Source: JBPBPI01 sp050954885
GTDB taxonomy: Bacteria; Pseudomonadota; Alphaproteobacteria; Caedimonadales; Caedimonadaceae
Direction: 5' to 3'
Length of the DNA stretch: 31,905 bases
NCBI GenBank assembly: GCA_050954885.1
Contig: JBPBPI010000124.1
Location: forward strand, 1-31,905
Part shown: positions 16,820 to 24,166 of the stretch, piece by piece
Layout of the letters: every line of letters begins with the position of its first letter
How positions within the stretch are numbered: the stretch's first letter is position 1
Notes under the pieces: model-generated
Seen by the model: the letters and a program-made list of their open reading frames with translations, nothing else
Databases searched by the model: none
What the model was told of the DNA's origin: nothing
Position numbers and translations under genes: made by a program

Positions 16820-17752
16820 ATGGATAATATAACCATTCTTGAAACCCAAGCAGGTGTTTTTCTCAGTCATTTTAAAGACGATGATCTATTAAATCTGATA
16901 CTTACCGATTTTTCCGATGATATGCGGCTCAACGATGTATTCAAAGGAAAAATTCAACGCTTAGAGGGAAATCGTGCTTGGGTTGATATTGGTTTCGCAA
17001 AAGCAGCTTTATTAAAATATGATCCTAAGACAAGTCATCTTTATGTTGGTAAATCTGTTTATGTTACAGTTGATCGTGTTCAAAGTCTGAACAAAGGTGC
17101 CAAAGTTCAACTTAAATCTGAATCTATAATCAAAGATCATTTATCAAATCTTCACAAAATTTTCTCAGCACCAGAAGAATGGCTAGATTATATACAGTCT
17201 TTAGAAAAATTAGACATCAAAACTAACAGTGTAAGAATTTTACATGCGGCTCAAGATCTTAAAAACAATCATAAAGTTACGATAAAATCAGATTTGATAC
17301 CGTCTCCTGATGTACATAATGCTTGGAGTTTATGTCAAGAAAATCGCGTCGATATTTGGGGTGGTGGATGGATCTTCATTGAAGAAGGAGAAACATTAAT
17401 CGCAATTGATGTGAATACAGGTGGTGGTGAATTTTCGTCTAGAGATTTAAAAGAAGATCGACATTGGCTAGATTTTAATCAAAAATGTGCCAAAATAATT
17501 TTTGAACAAATTAAATTACGTCAGTTAGGTGGTATCATTATGATTGATTTTCCGCGTTTACAAAAAATAGAACATCAAAAAATTCTTTTTCAGACAATCA
17601 AAAGATATGCTGATCCTCAAGTACAAGTTTTAGGATTTACGCGTGGTGGACTATTTGAATTAACCCGAACAAAATCACAAAAATCATTATCGCAAAGATT
17701 AAAAAGAAATAATATTTGGGCGTCATTTTTAAATTTAAATCAAAAGGATTAG
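16820..17752 (+). CDS. Short ribonuclease E/G family protein
   Basis: 310 residues from ATG 16820; GTG at 16808 is an in-frame alternative overlapping the maf stop. Residues about 38-90 form the S1-like RNA-binding domain (FKGKIQRLEGNRAWVDIGF). The catalytic domain keeps both metal-binding aspartates: ETLIAIDVNTGGG (equivalent to E. coli Asp303) and LGGIIMIDFPRLQK (Asp346), and ends with VQVLGFTRGGLFELTR. The Zn-link CPxC and the degradosome scaffold of RNase E are missing, so this is the compact RNase G-like form; E. coli RNase G has 489 residues. Single-strand endonuclease of mRNA decay and rRNA processing. Followed 3 bases later by yacG. Confidence 0.88.
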   Translation: MDNITILETQAGVFLSHFKDDDLLNLILTDFSDDMRLNDVFKGKIQRLEGNRAWVDIGFAKAALLKYDPKTSHLYVGKSVYVTVDRVQSLNKGAKVQLKSESIIKDHLSNLHKIFSAPEEWLDYIQSLEKLDIKTNSVRILHAAQDLKNNHKVTIKSDLIPSPDVHNAWSLCQENRVDIWGGGWIFIEEGETLIAIDVNTGGGEFSSRDLKEDRHWLDFNQKCAKIIFEQIKLRQLGGIIMIDFPRLQKIEHQKILFQTIKRYADPQVQVLGFTRGGLFELTRTKSQKSLSQRLKRNNIWASFLNLNQKD

Positions 17753-17755
17753 ATC

Positions 17756-17923
17756 ATGATTATAAAGTGCCCGATTTGTCAAAAACAGTTTCAAGAAAAT
17801 TGGCGTCCTTTTTGTTCCAAACAATGCAAGGAAATAGATTTAGGTCGTTGGTTTTTAGGAAATTACAGTATTCCAACTGAAGAAACAATAGATACTCACG
17901 ATCAAATATACGATGATTCATAA
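17756..17923 (+). CDS. yacG: DNA gyrase inhibitor YacG (zinc-binding)
   Basis: 55 residues: it starts MIIKCPICQK, continues WRPFCSKQCKEIDLGRW and ends with the acidic tail HDQIYDDS. The four cysteines (Cys5, Cys8, Cys20, Cys24) form the family's zinc site, and DLGRWFLGNYSIP matches the YacG signature. In E. coli YacG binds GyrB and inhibits gyrase. AAAAGGA lies 9 bases before the ATG at 17756, and the gene follows the RNase E/G gene by 3 bases, as in other alphaproteobacteria. Confidence 0.93.
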   Translation: MIIKCPICQKQFQENWRPFCSKQCKEIDLGRWFLGNYSIPTEETIDTHDQIYDDS

Positions 17924-18065
17924 ATCAAAATAGGATCTTAAAAACAATTACTTATCGTCTTGCTGATACTCATCTTTCTTTAAAAATGAGCTTATTCATA
18001 ACTTTTCCTTAATTTATTTTTGAAGTGTTCGAAGTTTTTTCCTAAGATTTTTCAGGTATTTAATA
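17924..18065. other. Intergenic region without a visible gene
   Basis: Between yacG and the XRE promoter. I see no reading frame, RNA gene or strong terminator. If the XRE gene was once half of a toxin-antitoxin pair with the toxin upstream, nothing of the toxin remains here. Confidence 0.4.
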
Positions 18066-18094
18066 TTGACGTCTATACGTCCGAGACGTATAGT
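18066..18094 (+). promoter_or_regulatory. Promoter of the XRE regulator gene
   Basis: TTGACG (18066-18071) and TATAGT (18089-18094) are separated by 17 bases, a near-consensus housekeeping promoter. The 21-base palindromic operator 18073-18093 fills the spacer and covers most of the -10, so a bound protein would block RNA polymerase. Confidence 0.7.
18073..18093. promoter_or_regulatory. Perfect palindromic operator
   Basis: CTATACGTC (18073-18081), centre CGA, GACGTATAG (18085-18093): two exact 9-base arms. It is located inside the XRE promoter, the classic site for autorepression by a dimeric helix-turn-helix protein such as the product of the next gene. Confidence 0.75.
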
Positions 18095-18120
18095 TAGATC
18101 ATAACAATTTGGAGATATTT

Positions 18121-18414
18121 ATGGCAAAAAACACTTATTCTATTTCAAATATTACACAAGATTTTATTGCACAGGGTGAAAGAATGACACCTTTACGAAC
18201 AAAAACAGTTCGAGCAAGTTTTGGCTTATCTCAATCTAAATTTGCAGATCTTTTGGGAATTAGTGTGCGTACATTACAAAATTGGGAAGGGGGATACAAA
18301 AATCCTTCAGGACCGTCAACAGCTCTTTTATATTTAGCCGAGACACAACCACAAGCATTCTTGAAAAACAGAAAAAAATTACTTGAGCAAATCAAGAAAC
18401 TTGCCTTGATTTAA
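18121..18414 (+). CDS. XRE-family helix-turn-helix regulator (orphan antitoxin-like)
   Basis: 97 residues from ATG 18121, with TTGGAGA 6-10 bases upstream; the in-frame ATG at 18109 lies before this site. The helix-turn-helix is clear: LSQSKFADLLGISVRTLQNW followed by EGGYKNPSGPSTALL, the pattern of HigA/NadS-type antitoxins that bind their own promoter. The C-terminal AETQPQAFLKNRKKLLEQI is helical and charged. A RelE/HigB-like toxin normally sits beside such a gene; none is present on either side, so it is either a solitary regulator or a leftover antitoxin. A perfect palindrome in its promoter supports autoregulation. It converges on trmB with 4 bases between. Confidence 0.85.
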   Translation: MAKNTYSISNITQDFIAQGERMTPLRTKTVRASFGLSQSKFADLLGISVRTLQNWEGGYKNPSGPSTALLYLAETQPQAFLKNRKKLLEQIKKLALI

Positions 18415-18418
18415 AGAT

Positions 18419-19069
18419 TTATCCGCGCCAAGCTTCCAGATACCAGCTTGGTGTTCCTTTTTGAATAGCTTTTTGATTATAAATTGTGTAAGGCCAATTC
18501 AAAGGTTTTTCAGTATGAACGGAAATACTTTTGAAGGCTTGAGTATCTTTTAACAAAGTCTCTACATCTTGAACATAATCATAATGATCACTCGCAAATC
18601 GAAATCCACTATCTAAAGTTAAAACGCGTAAAAGTTCAGTAATTAAATCTACGTTTACTAATCGGCGTCTGAGATGTTTTTTCTTGGGCCAAGGATCAGG
18701 AAACATAATAAAAATTATACTTAAACAATGATTTGGTAAATTTTGTATAAAAGGCCGCACGTCTTCAGAATAAACTGTAACATTCTTTAAATTTTCATCT
18801 GATAAATGTTGCAGCAGAGAAGCAACACCATTTTGAAAAACTTCACAACCGATAAATTGAACATTTGGATTTTCTTGAGCCATTTGTGCTAAATGCTCGC
18901 CACCACCGAAACCAATTTCAAGCCAGATGGGCACATTCTTATTAAAAAACGATATATCTTTAAATTGAAGGGTAGGTAAAAGCTGACTCATTAGATAGCT
19001 CTTGTGAGTTCGCAAAGTTCGACCTCTACGTCTGCCATAAAAACGATTTTTAATTCCAGATAAAATCAT
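18419..19069 (-). CDS. trmB: tRNA (guanine-N7-)-methyltransferase
   Basis: 216 residues. Class I methyltransferase motif I is IWLEIGFGGGEHLAQMA (48-64), and the family signature FPDPWPKKKHLRRR is at 123-136. It transfers a methyl group from S-adenosylmethionine to N7 of G46 in the tRNA variable loop. The N-terminal GIKNRFYGRRRGRTLR is a typical basic start. Length is normal. The gene stands alone on the minus strand, convergent with the XRE gene; its promoter should lie in 19070-19287. Confidence 0.95.
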   Translation of the reverse strand: MILSGIKNRFYGRRRGRTLRTHKSYLMSQLLPTLQFKDISFFNKNVPIWLEIGFGGGEHLAQMAQENPNVQFIGCEVFQNGVASLLQHLSDENLKNVTVYSEDVRPFIQNLPNHCLSIIFIMFPDPWPKKKHLRRRLVNVDLITELLRVLTLDSGFRFASDHYDYVQDVETLLKDTQAFKSISVHTEKPLNWPYTIYNQKAIQKGTPSWYLEAWRG

Positions 19070-19287
19070 AAGGTAACCTAATTAATTTATTAGTTTTATA
19101 AACCGGTCATACTTTGAGGGCAATATAATAATTTGTGTTTTAATAAACTTACCTAATACATATACACATGTGTTTTATAATTAATATTATGGAAACAATT
19201 ATGTTATATTTTAGATATAGTGGTCTAAACTTTGAGAAAAAATTTTGAATTTTTGAATAATTCATATTTACTAAAATCTAAAAATTA
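19070..19287. other. AT-rich intergenic region upstream of trmB
   Basis: Both flanking genes are on the minus strand, so this holds the trmB promoter and the end of the MBL-fold transcript. The 10-base palindrome ACACATGTGT lies near 19165-19174. No gene or clear terminator is seen; a plus-strand frame that begins here is antisense to the MBL gene and is not credible. Confidence 0.4.
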
Positions 19288-20847
19288 TTATTTAAACAAC
19301 ACCTTTGCTATAAAGGCTTTTTTTTTAGTTTTATCTTCTTCTTGTACAGATGCAACAACTTCAATTCTTTTTCTTTTTTTCTTGAGCTCTTCATCATCAG
19401 ATTGTTCTAAAACATTATCCACAACTTTATCAATCAATTCTATATCTTCAATGTGGGAATTGGTTTTAAATTCAGCTTTTGTTTTTTCAATTTCTTGTAC
19501 TTTAAAATCAATGGTTCCTTCACTTTCTGTATCAACACTTATTTTATCATTTTTATAAGTAATTGTTATTGTTTTACTGACAAGCGTTGAAAATATTGGA
19601 TTTGTTGTCGTATGCTCACTGCCAAGATAATGTTTTTCGTCTTTTCCGACCAAAACTTTATGAGGATTTACAAGAACTCTAGAACCACAATTTGCATATC
19701 GATTTTCTAAACATTGCTTAAAATTGGCATAAGCAACGGCATCTGGATGATCCTCTTTTTTACCGTTGCTAATAAAAATTGCGATAGGATTTACGCTTTT
19801 CAACCATTTGGGATGATTTGAACCATGTGATGAAGAACCATGATGAGCCGCCAATATCCATGATGCTTCTAGAAACTCAGGATGATCAAAATAATTGTAT
19901 TGAATAACTGTTGTTGTGGTCTCAGTGGCATCACCCATTAAAATACCAGATACATAAGGATTTTGTATTTTGATTACAATACTTTCACGATTATCATCGC
20001 CATTTTCATATATTCTCATGACTTTTCCACTCGGATGAATATGATGAAGAGGATTAATGGCCAAAAAAGAAACCTTTAAAAGATCACCAAAATCAACGGC
20101 TTCTTTTAAATGACCCACTGTTTCTTTAGGCCACTCCCCTGTAACTGGTGTGTAAGATGGTGGCGCAATGGGACGATCATCATTGGGCAAAATTTCATTT
20201 AATGATTCTATTGCTTTATATTGAATGGCTGGAAAGTATATTTTAGATCCTGTTCTTAAGCGATTATCAAGCCATTCTCCAAATTTTAATTTACCACTGA
20301 CGTCATAAGATTCAGGCAATCCGCCAAGAATAATATACTCAATTTTATCATCCAAACGATGAAATATCTTAGGGAATAAATTGTAATGATCTACATCAGG
20401 ATGTGTAATAATAATTGTCTTTATGCAAACATTTTTTCGACTTTTTTTGTCTTCAAATAGATATCTAATACTAGAAATTAACTTTTTATCAAGGTCGCAA
20501 ATTTTTTCAGGACTTTGATCATTTACACGTGCTTTAAAACTGTATTCTTTAATGGCTGAAGAAGGTGTGTTTGTTGGCTCAAAATCATCTTTAACAGGGG
20601 TTAGACATTTGTTTTGAAAGATATTTTCCTTTGTAATTGAACTTGTTCCCGCATCAACGATCATGTGAGAAAATTTATTGTCTTTATCTTTGACAGAAAT
20701 TGTCACAAGGTTTCCACTGCCGATAGAAAATATTTTTGTGACAACCTCGTTTTCATCGCTAACACTTGCTTGCACAAACGTAAAAAAATAACCAAATATG
20801 ATGAGAGAAGAAAGAAATTGAATTAAAAATTGACGAGATCGTTTCAT
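19288..20847 (-). CDS. Exported ComEC-type metallo-beta-lactamase-fold protein
   Basis: 519 residues from ATG 20847; an in-frame TTG at 20862 would add five residues. The N-terminus (MKRSRQFLIQFLSSLIIFGY and on to QAS near 28) is a signal peptide. The MBL fold shows MIVDAGTSS, THPDVDHYN (148-156; the HxDxDH metal motif), ILMGDAT near 302-308 and AAHHGSSSHGSNHP (333-346), as in the C-terminal hydrolase part of ComEC and stand-alone secreted ComEC-like hydrolases. Presumably a metal-dependent phosphodiesterase or nuclease; the substrate is unknown. No ComEC membrane domain is attached. The last ~50 residues are acidic then strongly basic (EELKKKRKRIEVV), resembling a monopartite nuclear localisation signal. 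It lies downstream of another exported protein, separated by a terminator-like hairpin. Confidence 0.8.
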   Translation of the reverse strand: MKRSRQFLIQFLSSLIIFGYFFTFVQASVSDENEVVTKIFSIGSGNLVTISVKDKDNKFSHMIVDAGTSSITKENIFQNKCLTPVKDDFEPTNTPSSAIKEYSFKARVNDQSPEKICDLDKKLISSIRYLFEDKKSRKNVCIKTIIITHPDVDHYNLFPKIFHRLDDKIEYIILGGLPESYDVSGKLKFGEWLDNRLRTGSKIYFPAIQYKAIESLNEILPNDDRPIAPPSYTPVTGEWPKETVGHLKEAVDFGDLLKVSFLAINPLHHIHPSGKVMRIYENGDDNRESIVIKIQNPYVSGILMGDATETTTTVIQYNYFDHPEFLEASWILAAHHGSSSHGSNHPKWLKSVNPIAIFISNGKKEDHPDAVAYANFKQCLENRYANCGSRVLVNPHKVLVGKDEKHYLGSEHTTTNPIFSTLVSKTITITYKNDKISVDTESEGTIDFKVQEIEKTKAEFKTNSHIEDIELIDKVVDNVLEQSDDEELKKKRKRIEVVASVQEEDKTKKKAFIAKVLFK

Positions 20848-20860
20848 GAGGCACCGAATC

Positions 20861-20892
20861 AAAAACCAATAGGATTGTTATCAATCCTTGGT
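20861..20892 (-). terminator. Rho-independent terminator after the Sel1/TPR gene
   Basis: On the minus strand CCAAGGATTG, loop ATAA, CAATCCT with a two-base bulge then TGG form a stem directly followed by five T residues (20865-20861). It lies after the Sel1/TPR gene and before the MBL start at 20847, so the MBL gene either depends on readthrough or has a start within the stem region. Confidence 0.6.
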
Positions 20893-20914
20893 GCCATTTT
20901 GTCAACTAGTTATT

Positions 20915-22276
20915 TTATTTTTTCAAAGACTCCCAATAATTTTGTATTTGTGCGTCCAAATTTGTCTGAGGCGGATAGCCGTATGATTCATACAATTGGT
21001 GAAGTCGATCTTTAATTTCTTCAAATTTAAAGTATTCCATCATCTTAGAATGAGATTCAGGTGACCCTAATCTAATACCTTCAACAAGAGTCTCAAACAT
21101 TTCTCTAGCTTTTTCTTCTGTTTTATCCATATCGTATAAACATTTCTTAATATCAGCCAAATATTCCCATCCACGGGCATTATGAGCTTGACCAGCAATC
21201 GTCAAATGTTTAATGGCTTCTTCAAGAATTTGAGGGGGAAGGATTTGAAGTCTTGCTTTGAATTTATCAAAATTTGAATTATTTTCACCTATAAGACAAT
21301 TTGCATACTGTATGTGACCTTCCGATATCTTATGACTTCCCGCTTCTAAAAAACTTTTTTTAGCAGATATTAAATCATTATTGTTTTCATAAAGTTCAGC
21401 CAAATCAATCATGGCCATTAAATCACCATGCTCAATCGCTTTTTCAAAAAAATATTTCCTTTTATCAAATTTTTGTGTGTAATTCAACGCCAGTTCACGG
21501 TAAGCACGCCCGTAGCCTTGTTGCGCAAGACGTAAATATTCTTCTTGTCTACAAACAATAGGAATATATGCAATTTTCTTAAATTTATTTTTAAAATCTG
21601 TACCTTGATTAAATGACTTTAATGCATCACTAAAATTATAATTATGGTCATAAAATGATTTAGTTTTACTCATTCCCAATGCATAACAAGCATCATTATA
21701 ATCGGTACATTGAGAGAGATTTGATATGGCAGATTGGTAAAGTTCTAAGAAAAATGACGTCAGTTTTTCAGTATTATAATGTTCTTTCAATTCACCCAAG
21801 GTTCGTACAAGATAATATTGTGCCAAAGGATGTTGATAAAAGGCAGAAATTGCCAAACGCCACATCACTTTATTTGTAACCGTGAAAGACTGATCAAGGG
21901 ATGATTCGATCATAGGATAAATATCTTGGGGAAAGAAAAGATGTCCCGCAACTGTTTGATACCAATTTTGTTCAGGCCATGGGTAAAGATTTAGAGATCG
22001 ACCCACCTTTTCCCATTGTGACATATCGTGTTTAAAAGTACGAAACTTGCTATGTAATTGAGTCAATTCTGATAAAGAATTGTCATATGAGCATGTGTTT
22101 ATTTTATGTTGAAATTCAGATATTTGTTCTATCAGAGAATTTTGATAAACAGATTTTTGATTTTTTAAAGAAGATTGTTCTAAATCATTAGAATATTGAG
22201 TTGAAGCCATACTTGTTGAAGACAAAAAGCAAGATCCCATAAAAGTCAAATAGCATAATTGATGATTTATTTTCAT
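20915..22276 (-). CDS. Exported Sel1/TPR-like repeat protein
   Basis: 453 residues. A signal peptide spans 1-24 (hydrophobic core CYLTFMGSCFLSS, ending SMASTQ). The middle and C-terminal parts contain helical repeats of the Sel1-like type: RKYFFEKAIEHGDLMAMIDL followed by AELYENNNDLISAKKSFLEA, and AIKHLTIAGQAHNARGWEYL. Such repeats bind other proteins; exported Sel1 proteins in Legionella and related bacteria often act in host interaction, which is a possibility here but not shown. A strong ribosome site (AAGGGAG) precedes the ATG at 22276. It is followed 67 bases later by the MBL-fold gene. Confidence 0.72.
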   Translation of the reverse strand: MKINHQLCYLTFMGSCFLSSTSMASTQYSNDLEQSSLKNQKSVYQNSLIEQISEFQHKINTCSYDNSLSELTQLHSKFRTFKHDMSQWEKVGRSLNLYPWPEQNWYQTVAGHLFFPQDIYPMIESSLDQSFTVTNKVMWRLAISAFYQHPLAQYYLVRTLGELKEHYNTEKLTSFFLELYQSAISNLSQCTDYNDACYALGMSKTKSFYDHNYNFSDALKSFNQGTDFKNKFKKIAYIPIVCRQEEYLRLAQQGYGRAYRELALNYTQKFDKRKYFFEKAIEHGDLMAMIDLAELYENNNDLISAKKSFLEAGSHKISEGHIQYANCLIGENNSNFDKFKARLQILPPQILEEAIKHLTIAGQAHNARGWEYLADIKKCLYDMDKTEEKAREMFETLVEGIRLGSPESHSKMMEYFKFEEIKDRLHQLYESYGYPPQTNLDAQIQNYWESLKK

Positions 22277-22377
22277 TCAAAATAATCTCCCTTAAAATAT
22301 ATTCAAATTATCAATAATTTATATATAATTTTAAACAATTAGTCAAAAAAATTTGAGATAAAAGTATAATTATTTTT

Positions 22378-22422
22378 AAATAGATTAAGTTAATCTTTGT
22401 ATAAAATTAACTTAATCTATTT
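22378..22422. repeat. Perfect 17-bp inverted repeat
   Basis: AAATAGATTAAGTTAAT (22378-22394) and ATTAACTTAATCTATTT (22406-22422) are exact reverse complements around an 11-base loop. It lies after the tatD-MBL operon end and about 100-145 bases upstream of the Sel1/TPR start. No clean T-run follows on the minus strand. It could be a weak terminator, an operator, or a miniature repeat; a further partial TAGATTAA copy follows at 22425. Confidence 0.7.
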
Positions 22423-22463
22423 TATAGATTAATTTCAATTACTTAAGGTAATATTTTTTATAG

Positions 22464-23231
22464 TTAAAATTGTATTGTCAAGCCATCATAACCAGGTTCT
22501 ACATTTTCAGGGATCATTGCAGACACAGCTTGATAGTCTAAAGTTGGTCCCATGTGCGTTAAAATGGCACGTTTTGGTTTTAATGTCTCAATCCATGTTA
22601 AACTTTGGGCTAAATTTTGATGTGTGGGTGGGGTGTATAAACTTAAGCAATCCACAATCCAAGTATCGAGTCCTTGTAATTGACTGATGGCGTCAGGTGT
22701 AAGGTCCGAAAAATCTGTGGAATAAGCAAAATTTTTAAAACGAAATCCTGTTGATATCATATAGTGACCATGAATTTGAGGAAATGATATGACGTCAACA
22801 TCTTTGACTTTAAAATTTCCTTCAATAACATGTGGCTCTAAAATACTTAAATACGGAGAGTCATCAGGTTGTGAAAATAAGTATGCAAATCGCGCTTTTA
22901 GACTGTCAATTGTTGCCTGAGTACCATAAATAGGAAGTCTTTGCTTATCATGTTTTTGAAAAATAGATTTTAATTCATCAATGCCATGACTGTGATCAGC
23001 ATGGTCGTGTGTGAAAAGAACGGCATCAAAATCGTTAATATTGTGACGCAACATTTGGTGGCGCAAATCTGGCGAGGTATCAATTAAAATCTTAACATTG
23101 TCAACTTCAAGATAAATTGAAGCGCGCGTGCGGAGATTTTTAGGATTACTAGGGTCACATTGCCCCCAATATCCAATAGCAGTTGGCACACCGGTGGATC
23201 CCCCGGCACCCAGCATAATAACTTTATTCAT
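22464..23231 (-). CDS. MBL-fold metallohydrolase, PhnP-like
   Basis: 255 residues. The start MNKVIMLGAGGSTGVP and the WGQCDPSNPKNLRTRASIY segment are typical of the PhnP/RNase Z-like phosphodiesterase branch. The metal motif is FTHDHADHSHG (THDHADH at 74-80); further metal ligands are expected in QIHGHYM, YSTDFSD and AILTHMG near the C-terminus. Such enzymes hydrolyse cyclic phosphodiesters or small nucleotide substrates in the cytosol; the precise substrate cannot be deduced. It overlaps the tatD stop by 4 bases (ATGA), an arrangement frequent in alphaproteobacteria. Confidence 0.9.
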   Translation of the reverse strand: MNKVIMLGAGGSTGVPTAIGYWGQCDPSNPKNLRTRASIYLEVDNVKILIDTSPDLRHQMLRHNINDFDAVLFTHDHADHSHGIDELKSIFQKHDKQRLPIYGTQATIDSLKARFAYLFSQPDDSPYLSILEPHVIEGNFKVKDVDVISFPQIHGHYMISTGFRFKNFAYSTDFSDLTPDAISQLQGLDTWIVDCLSLYTPPTHQNLAQSLTWIETLKPKRAILTHMGPTLDYQAVSAMIPENVEPGYDGLTIQF

Positions 23232-24019
23232 GATATTGCTTTCGTAAACAAGGTATAAAAATTTTTTGTGGTTTGATTTGCCAGATCTTCAACAGAAATT
23301 TCTTTTAATTTGGCAACTTCTTGGGCCGTATGAATGATCATGGCGGGTTCATTACGACGTCCTCGATGAGGCAAAGGCGCCAAGTAAGGGGCGTCAGTTT
23401 CCAGCAATAAACGGTCCAAAGGAATTGTTTGAATAATGCTTCGCAATTCATCAGATTTTTTAAAGGTCGCAATTCCCGAAATTGAAATATAAAATCCTAA
23501 AGCCAGTGCTTCATCCGCCAAATATTGATGACCACTGAAACAATGAATAACACCTTTGGCTTTAGGATATTGCTTTAATAGTGCAATTGTATCAACTTCT
23601 GCCTCACGGGTGTGAATACTCAAAGGTAATTTGGCTTCAAGAGCTGCTTCAATATGAGTTTGAAATAAGTCAAATTGCGCGTCGCGGCTGCTGTGATTGT
23701 AGTAAAAATCGAGGCCCACCTCCCCAATGCCGATAATTTTTGGATGATTTACGTAAGAATGAATCCATATCTTAAGATGTGCCTTATCATATTGCGCCAA
23801 CGTTGCTGCGGCTTCATGGGGATGAACGCCAATGGTTGCATAAATTTGTGGATATTTCTCTATCAATGTAACAAGCGTATCAATTTCGTCAACTTTTGTA
23901 CAAATTGTCAGCATCTTGTGAATATTTTGACGCTTAGCTTCTTCAAGGACAGTCTCTAAATCCGTTTGAAAATCTTCAAAATTTAAATGACAATGACTAT
24001 CTATGAATGATGCGCTCAT
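23228..24019 (-). CDS. TatD/YcfH family metal-dependent DNase/hydrolase
   Basis: 263 residues, an amidohydrolase-like TIM barrel. Metal-binding motifs are DSHCHLNF (7-14), IGEVGLDFYY (the Glu), LPLSIHTREAE, GVIHCFSGH and LLLETDAPYLAP. The GRRNEP segment is a family signature. TatD-family proteins have Mg/Zn-dependent DNase activity; this cytosolic copy is closest in pattern to YcfH. It is the first gene of the two-gene minus-strand operon with the MBL hydrolase and diverges from the large TPR gene, sharing 147 bases. Confidence 0.92.
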   Translation of the reverse strand: MSASFIDSHCHLNFEDFQTDLETVLEEAKRQNIHKMLTICTKVDEIDTLVTLIEKYPQIYATIGVHPHEAAATLAQYDKAHLKIWIHSYVNHPKIIGIGEVGLDFYYNHSSRDAQFDLFQTHIEAALEAKLPLSIHTREAEVDTIALLKQYPKAKGVIHCFSGHQYLADEALALGFYISISGIATFKKSDELRSIIQTIPLDRLLLETDAPYLAPLPHRGRRNEPAMIIHTAQEVAKLKEISVEDLANQTTKNFYTLFTKAIS

Positions 24020-24166
24020 ATCTTTAATCCCTCAATAATCTTCCAAATCTTCCAAAATTATGAAAATTTTTAAAAATTCTTATTTGTTAAGTTTTCTTCA
24101 CATATCTTGAATATTTTATTATAGTAAAAAAGGCAAATCAAAAGAATAAATAAAAATGACAGGGAT

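Noticed and set aside
19232..19558. Ser/Leu-rich plus-strand frame of 108 codons
   Set aside because: Antisense to the C-terminal coding part of the MBL-fold gene; its low-complexity composition mirrors the charged tail on the other strand.
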